Positions 48,577-59,304 of a DNA stretch of 64,000 nucleotides are shown here, piece after piece (within the stretch, counting starts at the first letter, position 1; every line of letters begins with the position of its first letter). The notes beneath the pieces were generated by a model. It saw only the letters and a program-made list of their open reading frames with translations. It did no database searches and was not told where the DNA came from. The position numbers and the translations under genes are program-made. This DNA comes from Mesorhabditis belari (taxonomy: Eukaryota; Nematoda; Chromadorea; Rhabditida; Rhabditidae). Where the stretch lies: positions 620,001 through 684,000 of the forward strand of contig CAUEEP010000732.1 of the NCBI GenBank assembly GCA_958450365.1, read 5' to 3'.

Positions 48577-50134
48577 CAGTGCCGCTCAAAGGTAATGGCC
48601 CCCCTCAAACTTTTCAGGTTTGTCATATAAAACAAATGCACAGAGTAATATGTTTAAAAAACAAAATGTAGATTTTTCATAAACATGCATAAATATTTTG
48701 GTTTCAGCTCATTTGGAATGCTTTCTAAAACATGACATAAAAAGAAGAATTAAGGTCGCTCAAAAGTGATGACCCCCTTGCCAATGCTGTAAAAGTTTTT
48801 GAGCTCTAAGGATATTTATTCAATAAAAGCAGTATAAATATAATCAAAATCGAAAAAGAACTAATATTTTGCATTTTGACCTTTTGCATCAATAATAGCT
48901 TCAACTCGCTGAGGCATTAATTCAATAAGCTTTTGATAACTCCTGCATCAATTTTTGCCCACTCTCTTGTAATTTCCGGTACAAATCATCAGAATTTTCT
49001 TGCTTTATGTCCTTGGCATTGTTTCTTCAAGTAATTCCATATATGTTCAATAGGATTTGCATCGGGACTCTGAGCAGGCCATTGAAGAACGGACACGCGA
49101 TTTCGATTGAACCAAGTTTTGGTCCGTTGGACTGTGTGTTTGGGGTCGCGACTCTGTTGAAAAGTCATCTGCTAGGCAAATTTTGCTTAACACAAGGCAA
49201 CATATAATTTTCCAAGATATCCACATACTTTTCGGCGTTGATGATGCCTTTTATGCGCATGAGTGGACCAACTTCCGAACCCGAAAAACATCCCCAAAGA
49301 AGTACCGAGCCTCCCCGTGTTTAACTGTTGGAATATTGTACGCCTCAACGTCCCGTGTGTTCTTTGGTCGTCAAATCCATTGTACAAAGAAGTTGACCTT
49401 CATTTTGTCTGAAAACATAACTCTCGCCCAATCGTTCACGTTCCAATTTCGGTAATTCTTGGCCAAACTTAAGCGCTCCTTCTGATTTTTCTTTGAGATA
49501 AGCGACTTCTTTGAGCCATGTCGACTGAATAATCCAGAATCAACAAGTCTTCACTTTATAGTAGAAATGGATGGTTGCGCACCATCGGGATGTGAAGTAT
49601 TTTGCAGAATTTCTCATGCCGTTAAACGGGGATTCGATTTACTTTCGAGAACAAACCTTCTGTCATATCTTTCGTCGGTAATTCTGTGGCGTCCTTTCTT
49701 GTACTTGAACTCTAAAACCTTTTTCTTCTTGTAGGCTTCATTCCAGCGCTTTGCCGTAGTGTATGGGATTCCAAAGCTTCTTGCCGCTCTTTTGACACTC
49801 GATCCAGAGGAAACCTTGTCGAGAAGAATTTGGCATACAGCAAGTGGATAATATTTTATGCCCATATCTGAAAAAATCAAAATAAATTAGAAATAAAACT
49901 ATAAAATTAGCAAAAGATTGATTTATGAAAATTGTTCAACACAAACGCTTAGGGGGGCCATTACTTTTGAGCGACCTTAAGTTTTCTTTTTTATGCCATG
50001 TTTTAGAAAGCATTCAAAATGAGCTGAAACCAAAATATTTTTGCATGTTTATGAAAAATCTACATTTTGTTTTTAAACATACTACTCTGTGCATTTGTTT
50101 TATATGACAAACCTGAAAAGTTTGAGGGGGGCCA
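48577..50134 (-). mobile_element. Tc1-like transposon, copy 1 (right end truncated)
   Basis: It starts CAGTGCCGCTCAAAGGTAAT after TA, with long inverted ends (TCAAACTTTTCAGGTTTGTC at both). The transposase remnant reads on the minus strand: the helix-turn-helix part at 49880-49614 (GIPYTTAKRWNEAYK) and catalytic-domain pieces in other frames, such as VLQWPAQSPDANPIEHIW at about 49110-49040. Many frameshifts mean it is dead. The outermost right end was lost at the duplication junction. Confidence 0.93.
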
Positions 50135-50136
50135 AT

Positions 50137-52697
50137 AGACAAATCATTCAATAATAACAATAGTAACTAAAATATCAGTTTGGCTCGGAGCTGACAGATC
50201 AAAACAATGACTAATTCGATATAAACAAGCAAACGAAGATGAGACTTTGTTCTGCTCACTCAATTAACCAATAATATTTCGGTTTTGAGAAGCTAGTTTG
50301 AAGATATACAATCAACAAAGCAAAAGACAATGATGCTATTGAACTATTGATTCAAAATCTTCAAATTCTCGATCTTTCAACTAATGAATGAATAATAAAG
50401 AATGCTAAAAAGGTAATAAAAAGTAATAAAAGGTGTGCTCGTCTGTGAAATGTTTCCAGTTTTCGCGGCTTTTCGCTTTTTCTTTCTAAAAAAGAGAAAA
50501 GAGTTTGTCGAATGGTTGTCATCTCGGTAATTCTCATTTGATTGCTTGCCGATCGCCAAAATATACAACAATTTGTGTCTTTGAATGTTCAATGTTTTGT
50601 CGAATATATATATGTCGTAGCCGATTATGAATGAAATTTTTTGGCAAATCTTTCTAGTAGAGCAACCCTTTAATGTATGAGGACAATATTATATCATCTT
50701 GTAGCGAATTCAATTCTGCGTCGATTGGTACCAAATTTGTGAGTTTAGGTTAAAAATTCCCGGCGCTACAACGTTTCATTCAAAATCGGCTGGACCCCTG
50801 TAGCCGATTATGAATGAGTGGGTCTAGGAGCGTCCAACCATCAAGTGTTTGGTATCATTCAACGCAGAATCATTGAGAATTATGTTAAATTTTTTAAATT
50901 AGCAAGATTTGATGAAAAGAAAAAAAAATTAGAGCAAAAAAAACTGTTTGTTCAAGAGCAAACTTTGAAGCCCCATAATTTGTGTTCTCTTTATCCAATC
51001 TTTCTAATTTCAAAAATTTAACATAATTATCAATGATTCTGCGTTGAATGGTACCAAATACTTGATGGTTGGACGCGCCTAGACCCACTCATTCATAATC
51101 GGCCACGACATACAGTGCCGCTCAAAGGTAATGGCCCCCCTCAAACTTTTCAGGTTTGTCATATAAAACAAATGCACAGAGTAATATGTTTAAAAACAAA
51201 ATGTAGATTTTTCATAAACATGCATAAATATTTTGGTTTCAGCTCATTTGGAATGCTTTCTAAAACATGACATAAAAAAAGAAGAATTAAGGTCGCTCAA
51301 AAGTGATGACCCCCCTTGCCAATGCTGTAAAAGTTTTTGAGCTCTAAGGATATTTATTCAATAAAAGCAGTATAAATATAATCAAAATCGAAAAAGAACT
51401 AATATTTTGCATTTTGACCTTTTGCATCAATAATAGCTTCAACTCGCTGAGGCATTAATTCAATAAGCTTTTTGATAACTCCTGCATCAATTTTTGCCCA
51501 CTCTCTCTTGTAATTTCCGGTACAAATCATCAGAATTTTCTTGCTTTATGTCCTTGGCATTGTTTCTTCAAGTAATTCCATATATGTTCAATAGGATTTG
51601 CATCGGGACTCTGAGCAGGCCATTGAAGAACGGACACGCGATTTCGATTGAACCAAGTTTTGGTCCGTTGGACTGTGTGTTTGGGGTCGCGACTCTGTTG
51701 AAAAGTCATCTGCTAGGCAAATTTTGCTTAACACAAGGCAACATATAATTTTCCAAGATATCCACATACTTTTCGGCGTTGATGATGCCTTTTATGCGCA
51801 TGAGTGGACCAACTTCCGAACCCGAAAAACATCCCCAAAGAAGTACCGAGCCTCCCCCGTGTTTAACTGTTGGAATATTGTACGCCTCAACGTCCCGTGT
51901 GTTCTTTGGTCGTCAAATCCATTGTACAAAGAAGTTGACCTTCATTTTGTCTGAAAACATAACTCTCGCCCAATCGTTCACGTTCCAATTTCGGTAATTC
52001 TTGGCCAAACTTAAGCGCTCCTTCTGATTTTTCTTTGAGATAAGCGACTTCTTTGAGCCATGTCGACTGAATAATCCAGAATCAACAAGTCTTCACTTTA
52101 TAGTAGAAATGGATGGTTGCGCACCATCGGGATGTGAAGTATTTTGCAGAATTTCTCATGCCGTTAAACGGGGATTCGATTTACTTTCGAGAACAAACCT
52201 TCTGTCATATCTTTCGTCGGTAATTCTGTGGCGTCCTTTCTTGTACTTGAACTCTAAAACCTTTTTCTTCTTGTAGGCTTCATTCCAGCGCTTTGCCGTA
52301 GTGTATGGGATTCCAAAGCTTCTTGCCGCTCTTTTGACACTCGATCCAGAGGAAACCTTGTCGAGAAGAATTTGGCATACAGCAAGTGGATAATATTTTA
52401 TGCCCATATCTGAAAAAATCAAAATAAATTAGAAATAAAACTATAAAATTAGCAAAAGATTGATTTATGAAAATTGTTCAACACAAACGCTTAGGGGGGC
52501 CATTACTTTTGAGCGACCTTAAGTTTTCTTTTTTATGCCATGTTTTAGAAAGCATTCAAAATGAGCTGAAACCAAAATATTTTTGCATGTTTATGAAAAA
52601 TCTACATTTTGTTTTTAAACATACTACTCTGTGCATTTGTTTTATATGACAAACCTGAAAAGTTTGAGGGGGGCCATTATCTTTGAGCGGCACTGTA
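50137..52697. repeat. 2.5-kb tandem duplication, unit 2
   Basis: Near-identical repeat of 47618-50136, including the palindromic element and the Tc1-like transposon. Here the transposon keeps its full right end and flanking TA, so unit 2 carries the ancestral right junction. Confidence 0.95.
51113..52695 (-). mobile_element. Tc1-like transposon, copy 2 (full length, 1583 bp)
   Basis: Complete inverted ends from CAGTGCCGCTC to GAGCGGCACTG, with TA on both sides (51111-51112, 52696-52697). The transposase remnant shares the same disabling changes as copy 1, for example the same N-terminal frame ending at 52156. The element was therefore already dead when the duplication occurred. Confidence 0.93.
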
Positions 52698-52950
52698 TAT
52701 ATGTCGTAAACGACGAAATTCAGCCGCTAACGAATGAGGGTATTTCCGGGCATCCAATCAAAAAGTCATCCACATAAAAAATGTTCATAATACATATATT
52801 TTATAATAAATTTTTGAAATTAGCTCATTTGGTTCAGTAGAAAAAATTTTTTGAGCCCCCAAAGTTTAGGTTCAAAAATGCCCTAAAATGGCTATAAAAA
52901 ATTTTCTACTCAGCCAAAAAACTTGCCTAATAGCTCATTTTGTAGCCAAT

Positions 52951-53150
52951 TTTATCTAGATTCTTAAAGTAAAGCCATCTAAAACAATTTTTCGTTGAAA
53001 GTAGGAGAAAGAGGGCGAGGAACAAATTCAGGGCAATTCTCAAATGTGAAAACAGCGACCGAGTTCAACTGAAGTCGTTCCTCGCCCTCTTTCTCCTAGC
53101 TTTGAAAAACAAATGTTCAATGTAGCTTTACTTTAAGAATCTAGATAAAA
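52951..53150. repeat. 200-bp inverted repeat
   Basis: The left arm TTATCTAGATTCTTAAAGTA pairs with the right TACTTTAAGAATCTAGATAA, with an inner pair GGAGAAAGAGGGCGAGGAAC / GTTCCTCGCCCTCTTTCTCC. Confidence 0.85.
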
Positions 53151-53171
53151 TAAGCTAACAAAGCGCTTCTT

Positions 53172-53335
53172 GCGCTTCTCGAAGTGATCGTGACTTGTCG
53201 ACCGAATCGAATGAAGAAGAGTTTCCAATTGATGGATTTGATCTACCCGATTATGTTGATAGGTTTCTTAATAGTTACATTCTTTTGATATTATTTATTC
53301 AGATTTTTGAATATGCTCCTTTCCTTCGGTGTCTT
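53172..53335 (+). pseudogene. transporter exon 16-17 fragment, copy A (inverted)
   Basis: 53172-53262 matches transporter exon 16 (TESNEEEFPIDGFDLPDY). A shortened intron and only the first ~30 bases of exon 17 follow, ending abruptly at CTTCGGTGTC where copy B sequence begins. Orientation is opposite to the parent gene. Confidence 0.9.
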
Positions 53336-54180
53336 CGGTGCCAATCGATTCTCCGTGTCGGTTTACATAGGACAAAGCTTAAACCCGAGTTAAAGCTTGG
53401 GAAGCGAGCTAGAGGTGCTCAAAGTTGAATTGTCCCGCCTCTCCTCAACTTTAGGCCCCGCCAGCTCGCTTCACAAGCTTTAAATTGGGTTTAAGCCTAT
53501 GTAAACCGGAGAATCGATTGGCGGTGGTTAGAGGGATTGATTGACACTTCTGGACGAAGCTCTAGCTCTAGCTTCGTCCAGAAGCTAGAGCTCGATTCTC
53601 CCAAATCCCAAATCCGGCCCTGCTTCTTCTGAAGAATTGAAGAGACAAAACTCGAAATTGTAGGCGCTTCTCGAATTGATCGTGGCTTGTCGACCGAATC
53701 GAATGAAGAAGAGTTTCCAATTGATGGATTTGATCTACCCGATTATGTTGATAGGTTGCTTAATAGTTACATTCTTTTAAATATTATTTTTTTAATATTA
53801 TTCAGATTTTTGAATATGCTCCCTTTCCTTCGGTGTCTCCCATTTCTACCATCGAAAAGTCATCGGATACGAAGGGAGAAAGAATTTCGATTGAATTCGT
53901 TCAAGTTATAGTGAAGATTTGATGTTCTAAATTTTAAATTCTAAATAAAGTTCTAAATTTATAGGATTTTATTTGAAATATTTTGGATTTACAATTGAGC
54001 TAAAAGCTAAAAGAAAACTGTCCAAAAGAAAAGAATATCGAAGCGATAAGAAATTTCTTTAGCGCATTTCACCCCTATCACCAGAAAAAGATCGATTTTT
54101 TGGTCCGACTGAATATTCGATTTCGTGATTATTTCCCCAAATAAATATTCAATAAAACTAAAGCTATTCAATCAATTCTC
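53336..54180 (+). pseudogene. transporter intron 15 to 3' flank, copy B (inverted)
   Basis: Includes a copy of the intron 15 hairpin repeat, exon 16 (53664-53754), exon 17 with its stop (53806-53911) and 3' flanking DNA. The reading frame is intact, with one visible change near the C-terminus (KEFRL instead of KESRL). Relative to the parent it lacks about 480 bases of 3' flank. It has no upstream exons and cannot encode a transporter alone. Confidence 0.9.
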
Positions 54181-54206
54181 TCAATCAATTGCCTCAATCA
54201 ATTCTC

Positions 54207-54649
54207 TCAATCAATTATGGATTTTTGGAGCCAAAATAGTTGTCGACCACTTTTGCAATGCAGCAAACCTTGCCACCAGCAACAGAACATTATTTTCTTT
54301 CCATGAATATCAGATTTGGGAATGGTTTGTCCAGTAGATAGCCATTGGTTCTTCCTTTTGACATTCTCGTAATTAATTCAAGTTTCATCAGATGTCAAAA
54401 TCGAATCCCAAAAAACCACCAGCTTTGCATTTAAGGGGGTAAAAAAGAGCTGACGTTGACACAAGTTGTTTATTGTCTTGAGTCATTGCATTTTCTACAC
54501 CCATTTTTTCCCAGTCAATGCAAATGGTTGTCGACTGTCTTCTGATCAATATCAAACATTTCTGCAAGCTCGCAAATCGTGAGTGTTAAGTTGAAGTCAA
54601 TTTCAATTCTCAATGCAAAATTCAAAACGGGTATTATTCCTCAACCTAA
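54207..54649 (-). pseudogene. 5' fragment of a second mariner family
   Basis: The minus strand starts with a mariner end, TTAGGTTGAGGAATAATACC, next to TA (54650-54651). It then gives decayed transposase: ICELAEMFDIDQKTVDNHLH, LGKKWV, WDSILTSDET, KRKNQWLSTGQT and DIHGKKIMFCCWW. Several stops interrupt it, and the catalytic C-terminal part and left end are missing, cut at the boundary with the transporter duplication. Confidence 0.85.
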
Positions 54650-54965
54650 TAACTATAAGCGATAAACAGGCACACATTTGTTAGTGCGTCACAAGAGCTC
54701 TGACTGCACAATAGAATACAAGAGCTCTGACTGCACAGATCTTAAATTTCAAACGAAACCACTTTCTAGATTGCATATGTTACGTCCTATTTTGAAATCT
54801 TTCCTCTTCGAAACCTCTTTCTACCTAGAAAAGTCATTTCACAAAGAATTGTATTCAATTTTTGCGATGAAATCTAGTCAAGGTCAAACAGAATTCTAGT
54901 TTTATTCATTTTAGCACTTTAACGAAAGGTTTATCTTAAAACTATCGAAATTATACCTTTTTATT

Positions 54966-55187
54966 TACCATATTTTCTCTAATAGTAGTGCACTCCGGCG
55001 AGCCGAGTTGTTGACTATTTTATAGTTTCTAAGTTTTCGCAGAAGCTCAACACTCAAATCCCCCACTAGATCTCATCGTCAGCTGCATTTTCCGACCCCA
55101 CATCGATAGGTTCTGATTAGCGGTTCTCGAGATTTCGAGGAATTTAGGCGACGCTCAAGGTGCACTACTATTAGAGAAAATACGGTA
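54966..55187. repeat. TACCATATTTTCTCTAATAG MITE (family B), copy 1
   Basis: 222 bp with inverted ends (TTTCTCTAATAGTAGTGCAC at the left, complement at the right) and a subterminal GAGCCGAGTTG / TAGGCGACG pair. Near-identical to 62331-62551 in opposite orientation. Confidence 0.9.
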
Positions 55188-56088
55188 TTTGTATTTGCTT
55201 GTAGTTACGAAATCTAGGAATCAGTTTAAAAGAAAAGATCTTCGAGAACGGTATTAATCAAATTTCAAACAATATTCTATTAAAAACATTACAAAATGCA
55301 TCTTTTTTTTTCATTTTTAAAGGAAATTTTGCAAAAACTATAATTTGTTTAGTAATTTTAATGCAATTATTCTGTTAAAATGGTTTTAAAAGAAGATCTC
55401 CGATTTGAATGGTTTTAAAATTAAAAATCGAATGATTTTTAATTTTGAAACTATGACGAATAAATGTTAATCTTATGCGGGTACCAAGGTTTGTATTTCA
55501 CTACGAAAAGCCAATGACTCGATCCGTCTTGATTACCCAACTAGCTACAAGTTTCCTTTTTCTTTCATGATCTTTCAATAGAATTTAAAAGCTAGTTTTA
55601 CTCTTCGATTGATTTTCGTAAATAAATCCATTAGAAAATGGAAGCTCTGAAAAGTAAAAGAACGAAAAAATCTAGGCAACAAGGGAAACAAGGGCTTCAT
55701 CAATTATTTAATGCTTTTTGTGCTTCTTTTCAATCACATCTCATGTTGACTTTCGATAGTTTTATTTAAAAGTTTGATTGACTTTATGAAAAGGTTAGAA
55801 AGTTTTTTAGAAAGGTTAGAGCTTTGAAAGGTTAGAGCTATGAAAGGTTAAGCTTTGGAAGGCTAGAGCTTTGGAAGGCTAGAGCTTTGAAAAGTTAGCA
55901 GCTTATCGAAAATTAAAATTTTTTTACATTCCTTTTTCAAAGCACCATATTCTATGAAGTTTTAGATTCTTATTACCAGATAAAACCTCAAAATTATATC
56001 TGTAAACTCTTCGCTTTACTTTCAATTGAATTTTGAAAGATTTTGAGAAACTTCTTGACTTTTAGGCATCACTAGTCTATTTCAGCAC
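55188..56088. other. intergenic, no gene seen
   Basis: AT-rich. A 15-18 bp AAAGGTTAGAGCTTTG tandem repeat lies at about 55790-55890. Confidence 0.6.
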
Positions 56089-56090
56089 TA

Positions 56091-57138
56091 CAGGGCGGGC
56101 CAAAAAATTACCGTTACATATAAAAAAGTCTCTGTATAAAAAGCAACTCAAAAGGTCAAAAATTTTTCTTAAAAAATCACTTTTATTGTCTCATAACAAT
56201 TCATAAAAACATAAAATCCTTTTTAAACAGATCTCCAATAGCTTTTACACAGGCGTCCAAACATCGTAGAAAAGCGTCGATCGTGGCGTGAAGGTATAGG
56301 AGGGAGATCCAGCTTTTCCAGCGAAGCCAGCGAAGCCAGCGAAGCCAGCGAAGCCAGCGAAGCCAGCGAAGCCAGCGAAGCCAGCGAAGCCAGCGAAGCC
56401 AGCGAAGCCAGCGAAGCCAGCGAAGCCAGCGAAGCCAGCGAAGCCAGCGAAGCCAGCGAAGCCAGCGAAGCCAGCGAAGCCAGCGAAGCCAGCGAAGCCA
56501 GCGAAGCCAGCGAAGCCAGCGAAGCCAGCGAAGCCAGCGAAGCCAGCGAAGCCAGCGAAGCCAGCGAAGCCAGCGAAGCCAGCGAAGCCAGCGAAGCCAG
56601 CGAAGCCAGCGAAGCCAGCGAAGCCAGCGAAGCCAGCGAAGCCAGCGAAGCCAGCGAAGCCAGCGAAGCCAGCGAAGCCAGCGAAGCCAGCGAAGCCAGC
56701 GAAGCCAGCGAAGCCAGCGAAGCCAGCGAAGCCAGCGAAGCCAGCGAAGCCAGCGAAGCCAGCGAAGCCAGCGAAGCCAGCGAAGCCTTTTCGAGCGCTT
56801 TTTACAAACTATCAACAGTTTTGTGTGGTTGATAGCGTCAACTGATAGCATTTGTGATTTATTTTTCTTGTAGGCCTTGAGCTTGTTTTTCATGATTCTT
56901 CTAAGGGATTTTCGCTCTGTATCCCTATTTTTTTGTGACATCCTTCGCACCGATTTATTAATTAGTTTAACGTTTTCAACAGACGATTCCTCACCTTTTT
57001 TTGACATTTGCTGAAGTTGTTACTGTTCGCTTTCTTCCTGTTCGCTTTCTTCCATTTCGCTTTCTTCCATTTCGCTTTCTTCCATTTCCCTTTCGCATTT
57101 ACGCGTGAGTGAGCATTGTAACGGTAACTTTGGCCCAT
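56091..57138 (-). mobile_element. Tc1/mariner-related element with expanded core
   Basis: The left end CAGGGCGGGCCAAAAAATTACCG and the right end, read in reverse (TGGGCCAAAGTTACCGTTAC), are inverted and follow TA at 56089-56090. The minus-strand frame 57007-56201 keeps a transposase-like N-terminus (SVRRMSQKNRDTERKSLRRI, then KAYKKNKSQML). It also keeps a transposase-like C-terminus (TIDAFLRCLDACVKAIGDLF). The whole catalytic middle is replaced by a 9-bp tandem array in frame. It cannot be autonomous. Confidence 0.8.
56316..56787. repeat. 9-bp minisatellite, 52 perfect copies
   Basis: The unit AGCCAGCGA is repeated about 52 times with no visible variant. On the minus strand it encodes Leu-Arg-Trp repeats within the relic transposase frame. 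The uniformity indicates very recent expansion. Confidence 0.97.
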
Positions 57139-58057
57139 CTTTTTTCTTTACATTTCTCAAACTTTACTTGGGATTTCAGTGAGAAATTTTTTTGATTAAG
57201 ACTCCAAAATTCTTCTGCTTATTTAGCTTATTTACTTGATGAATTCGATGGCTTATTCCACCGATCCGACACAAAATTTGCCGATCTCCCGCTGGGTTGA
57301 GCCCGTCAACCTTTTGCACTCTCTTTTCTCTTCCATTTCACTCTTCCAATTTCAAATCTTCCATTTCAATTCAAAATTTCAAATGTTGACCCCATCGAAA
57401 ACAACACTGAATGAACCCGAAAAGCAGTTAAAAGCAGTCAAAAGCATTCAAAAGCATTCAAAATCTCTCGATTTCAATCCATTGTGTTTTTGAATGGACG
57501 ATTGCAAAATCCGATGTGAATGACGTCAGCAGTCGCCGCTTTTTGACATAGGTTTCATTCCAAAATTTGTGCCATTTGGCAAAAAGGATTTTAATTCATG
57601 GATTATTTGAATGATTTAAAGAAACGTTATAAAATAGAGTCATTTTTCTTTGCTTTTTTTTGAGCAAAACCTTTGGCTATGATTTGGCTATGGCCATTCA
57701 TTTTTTTGATTCTTTTGACTCTTGAACGAATCACTCTTTTTAACTATAAGTTGATGAAGTTTCAGAAACCAAATTATTTTTCAGCTACTGGATTATCCGG
57801 AATCCGTATTCTTGTAGAAATTGATTAGCTGGGAATCCCAGAAAGAAATCCAGCTAGAAATTAGCATTGATTTCTAATAATTGATAATATTCAGTAGCTG
57901 AATCTAATGCTCAAAAGCCAGTAGTCAGAAATCTAGCTTTAGGATTTCACAGGGTGGATCTAGCTTTAGGATTTTTATCTCTAGTTCGAGTACTTCAGCT
58001 ACTATAATTCTAGTACTTCTAAGACTTGATAAAGCCTCAAAATAAATAAGAACTAAA
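57139..58057. other. intergenic, no gene seen
   Basis: An 85-codon frame at 57236-57493 has no family resemblance. AT-rich DNA otherwise. Confidence 0.5.
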
Positions 58058-59285
58058 AGGTTTTCCAAAAGAAGTCAGCTCAGCGCGATTTTTCTCAGAA
58101 TTTCTAGTGGCTTCTGGTGGTTGTTGTGGTGCCAAAGTGAATATTTTCGGAGAGTAAATTTTTTATTTTTTTGATTTTTTCCCGATTTCTTAACTCCCCA
58201 ATACATGAGATTTCTAAGCCTATTCAGGATAAAAACAACTTTTAACCATACACTTTATTAATCAGCGTTTCCTTGGAAAAACGGGACAATTCTTTTCACC
58301 CACCACCATGCGACTTTTGCTAGAAAATTAAAACTTTGTGCTGACATTGTGGTGTCATATACGAGTTAACATGTAAACTAAGATTTATAACCAAACACTT
58401 TATTGGTTTAGAAAATCCAGTAATCTCTTGTACATAGAACTCTTTTAATTCGCAATTTTCAAAGAAGCAGCCATGTTCTGCTCATAAGCTACTAATTAAT
58501 AAAGTGTTTGGTTATAAATCTTAGTTTACATTGTTAACTCTAATATGACATCACGATGCCAGTAGAGAGTTTCAATTTTATGGCAAAAATCTTATGGTGA
58601 TGATCCATATGGTGATCCCGATGGTGATCCCGATTTTCACGTTTTCCCGATTTTCTGCCCTTTACAGTTTTGAGCCACCATGCGGCAGCACACATGGTGG
58701 CTCAAAAATTCCATGTAAAGGAAGTCAGAAAATCGGGAAAACGTGAAAATCGGGAAAACCCAAAATATTCACCTTGGCACCGCAACAACCACCAGAAGCC
58801 ACTAGAAATTCTGAGAAAAATCGCACTGAACTGACTTCTTTTGGTGAATATTTTGGGTAGGCAAATTTTTGATATTTTTTTCACGTTTTCCCGGTTTTCT
58901 GACTTCCTTTACATCAAATTTTTGAGCCACCATGACTGCCACCACCATATGGATCATCACCATGAGATTTTTGCCATAAAATTGAAACTTCTGTACTGAC
59001 ATCGTGGTGTCATATTAGAGTTAACATGTAAACTAAGATTTATAACCAAACACTTTATTAATTAGTAGCTTATGAGCAGAACATGGCTGCCGCTTTGAAA
59101 ATTGCGAGTTAAAAGAGTTCTATTAGATCAGCTAAAAACTTTATCTCATCTACATTTTATGATAATCTCTCGTACATCAGAGATTTTCAAATCGCCTTGT
59201 TTTAAAGAATTGTCCCGTTTTTCCAAGGAAACGCTGATTAATAAAGTGTATGGTTTAAAGTTGTAGTTATTCGAATAGTATTTAT
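58058..59285. mobile_element. foldback repeat family F, copies 2 and 3
   Basis: A full palindromic copy runs from TTTTCCAAAAGAAGTCAGCT at about 58060 to its complement ending near 58845. It is immediately followed by a second, truncated copy that continues to 59285. There it is interrupted by a family-A MITE and resumes at 61208. Confidence 0.75.
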
Positions 59286-59304
59286 TACCATAAATACTGT
59301 AATA

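Larger units (their letters stand above)
47618..50136. repeat. 2.5-kb tandem duplication, unit 1
   Basis: AGACAAATCATTCAATCATA at 47618 restarts as AGACAAATCATTCAATAATA at 50137, and the two units then run nearly identical for about 2.5 kb. Unit 1 ends inside the right terminal repeat of its Tc1-like element (GAGGGGGGCCA then AGACAAATC), so the terminal ~20 bases of that element are missing. Identity is high, with only scattered single-base and homopolymer differences, so the duplication is recent. Confidence 0.95.

Noticed and set aside
56201..57007. 268-codon open frame rich in Leu-Arg-Trp
   Set aside because: The frame is kept open by a 9-bp minisatellite inside a transposon relic; not a functional gene.
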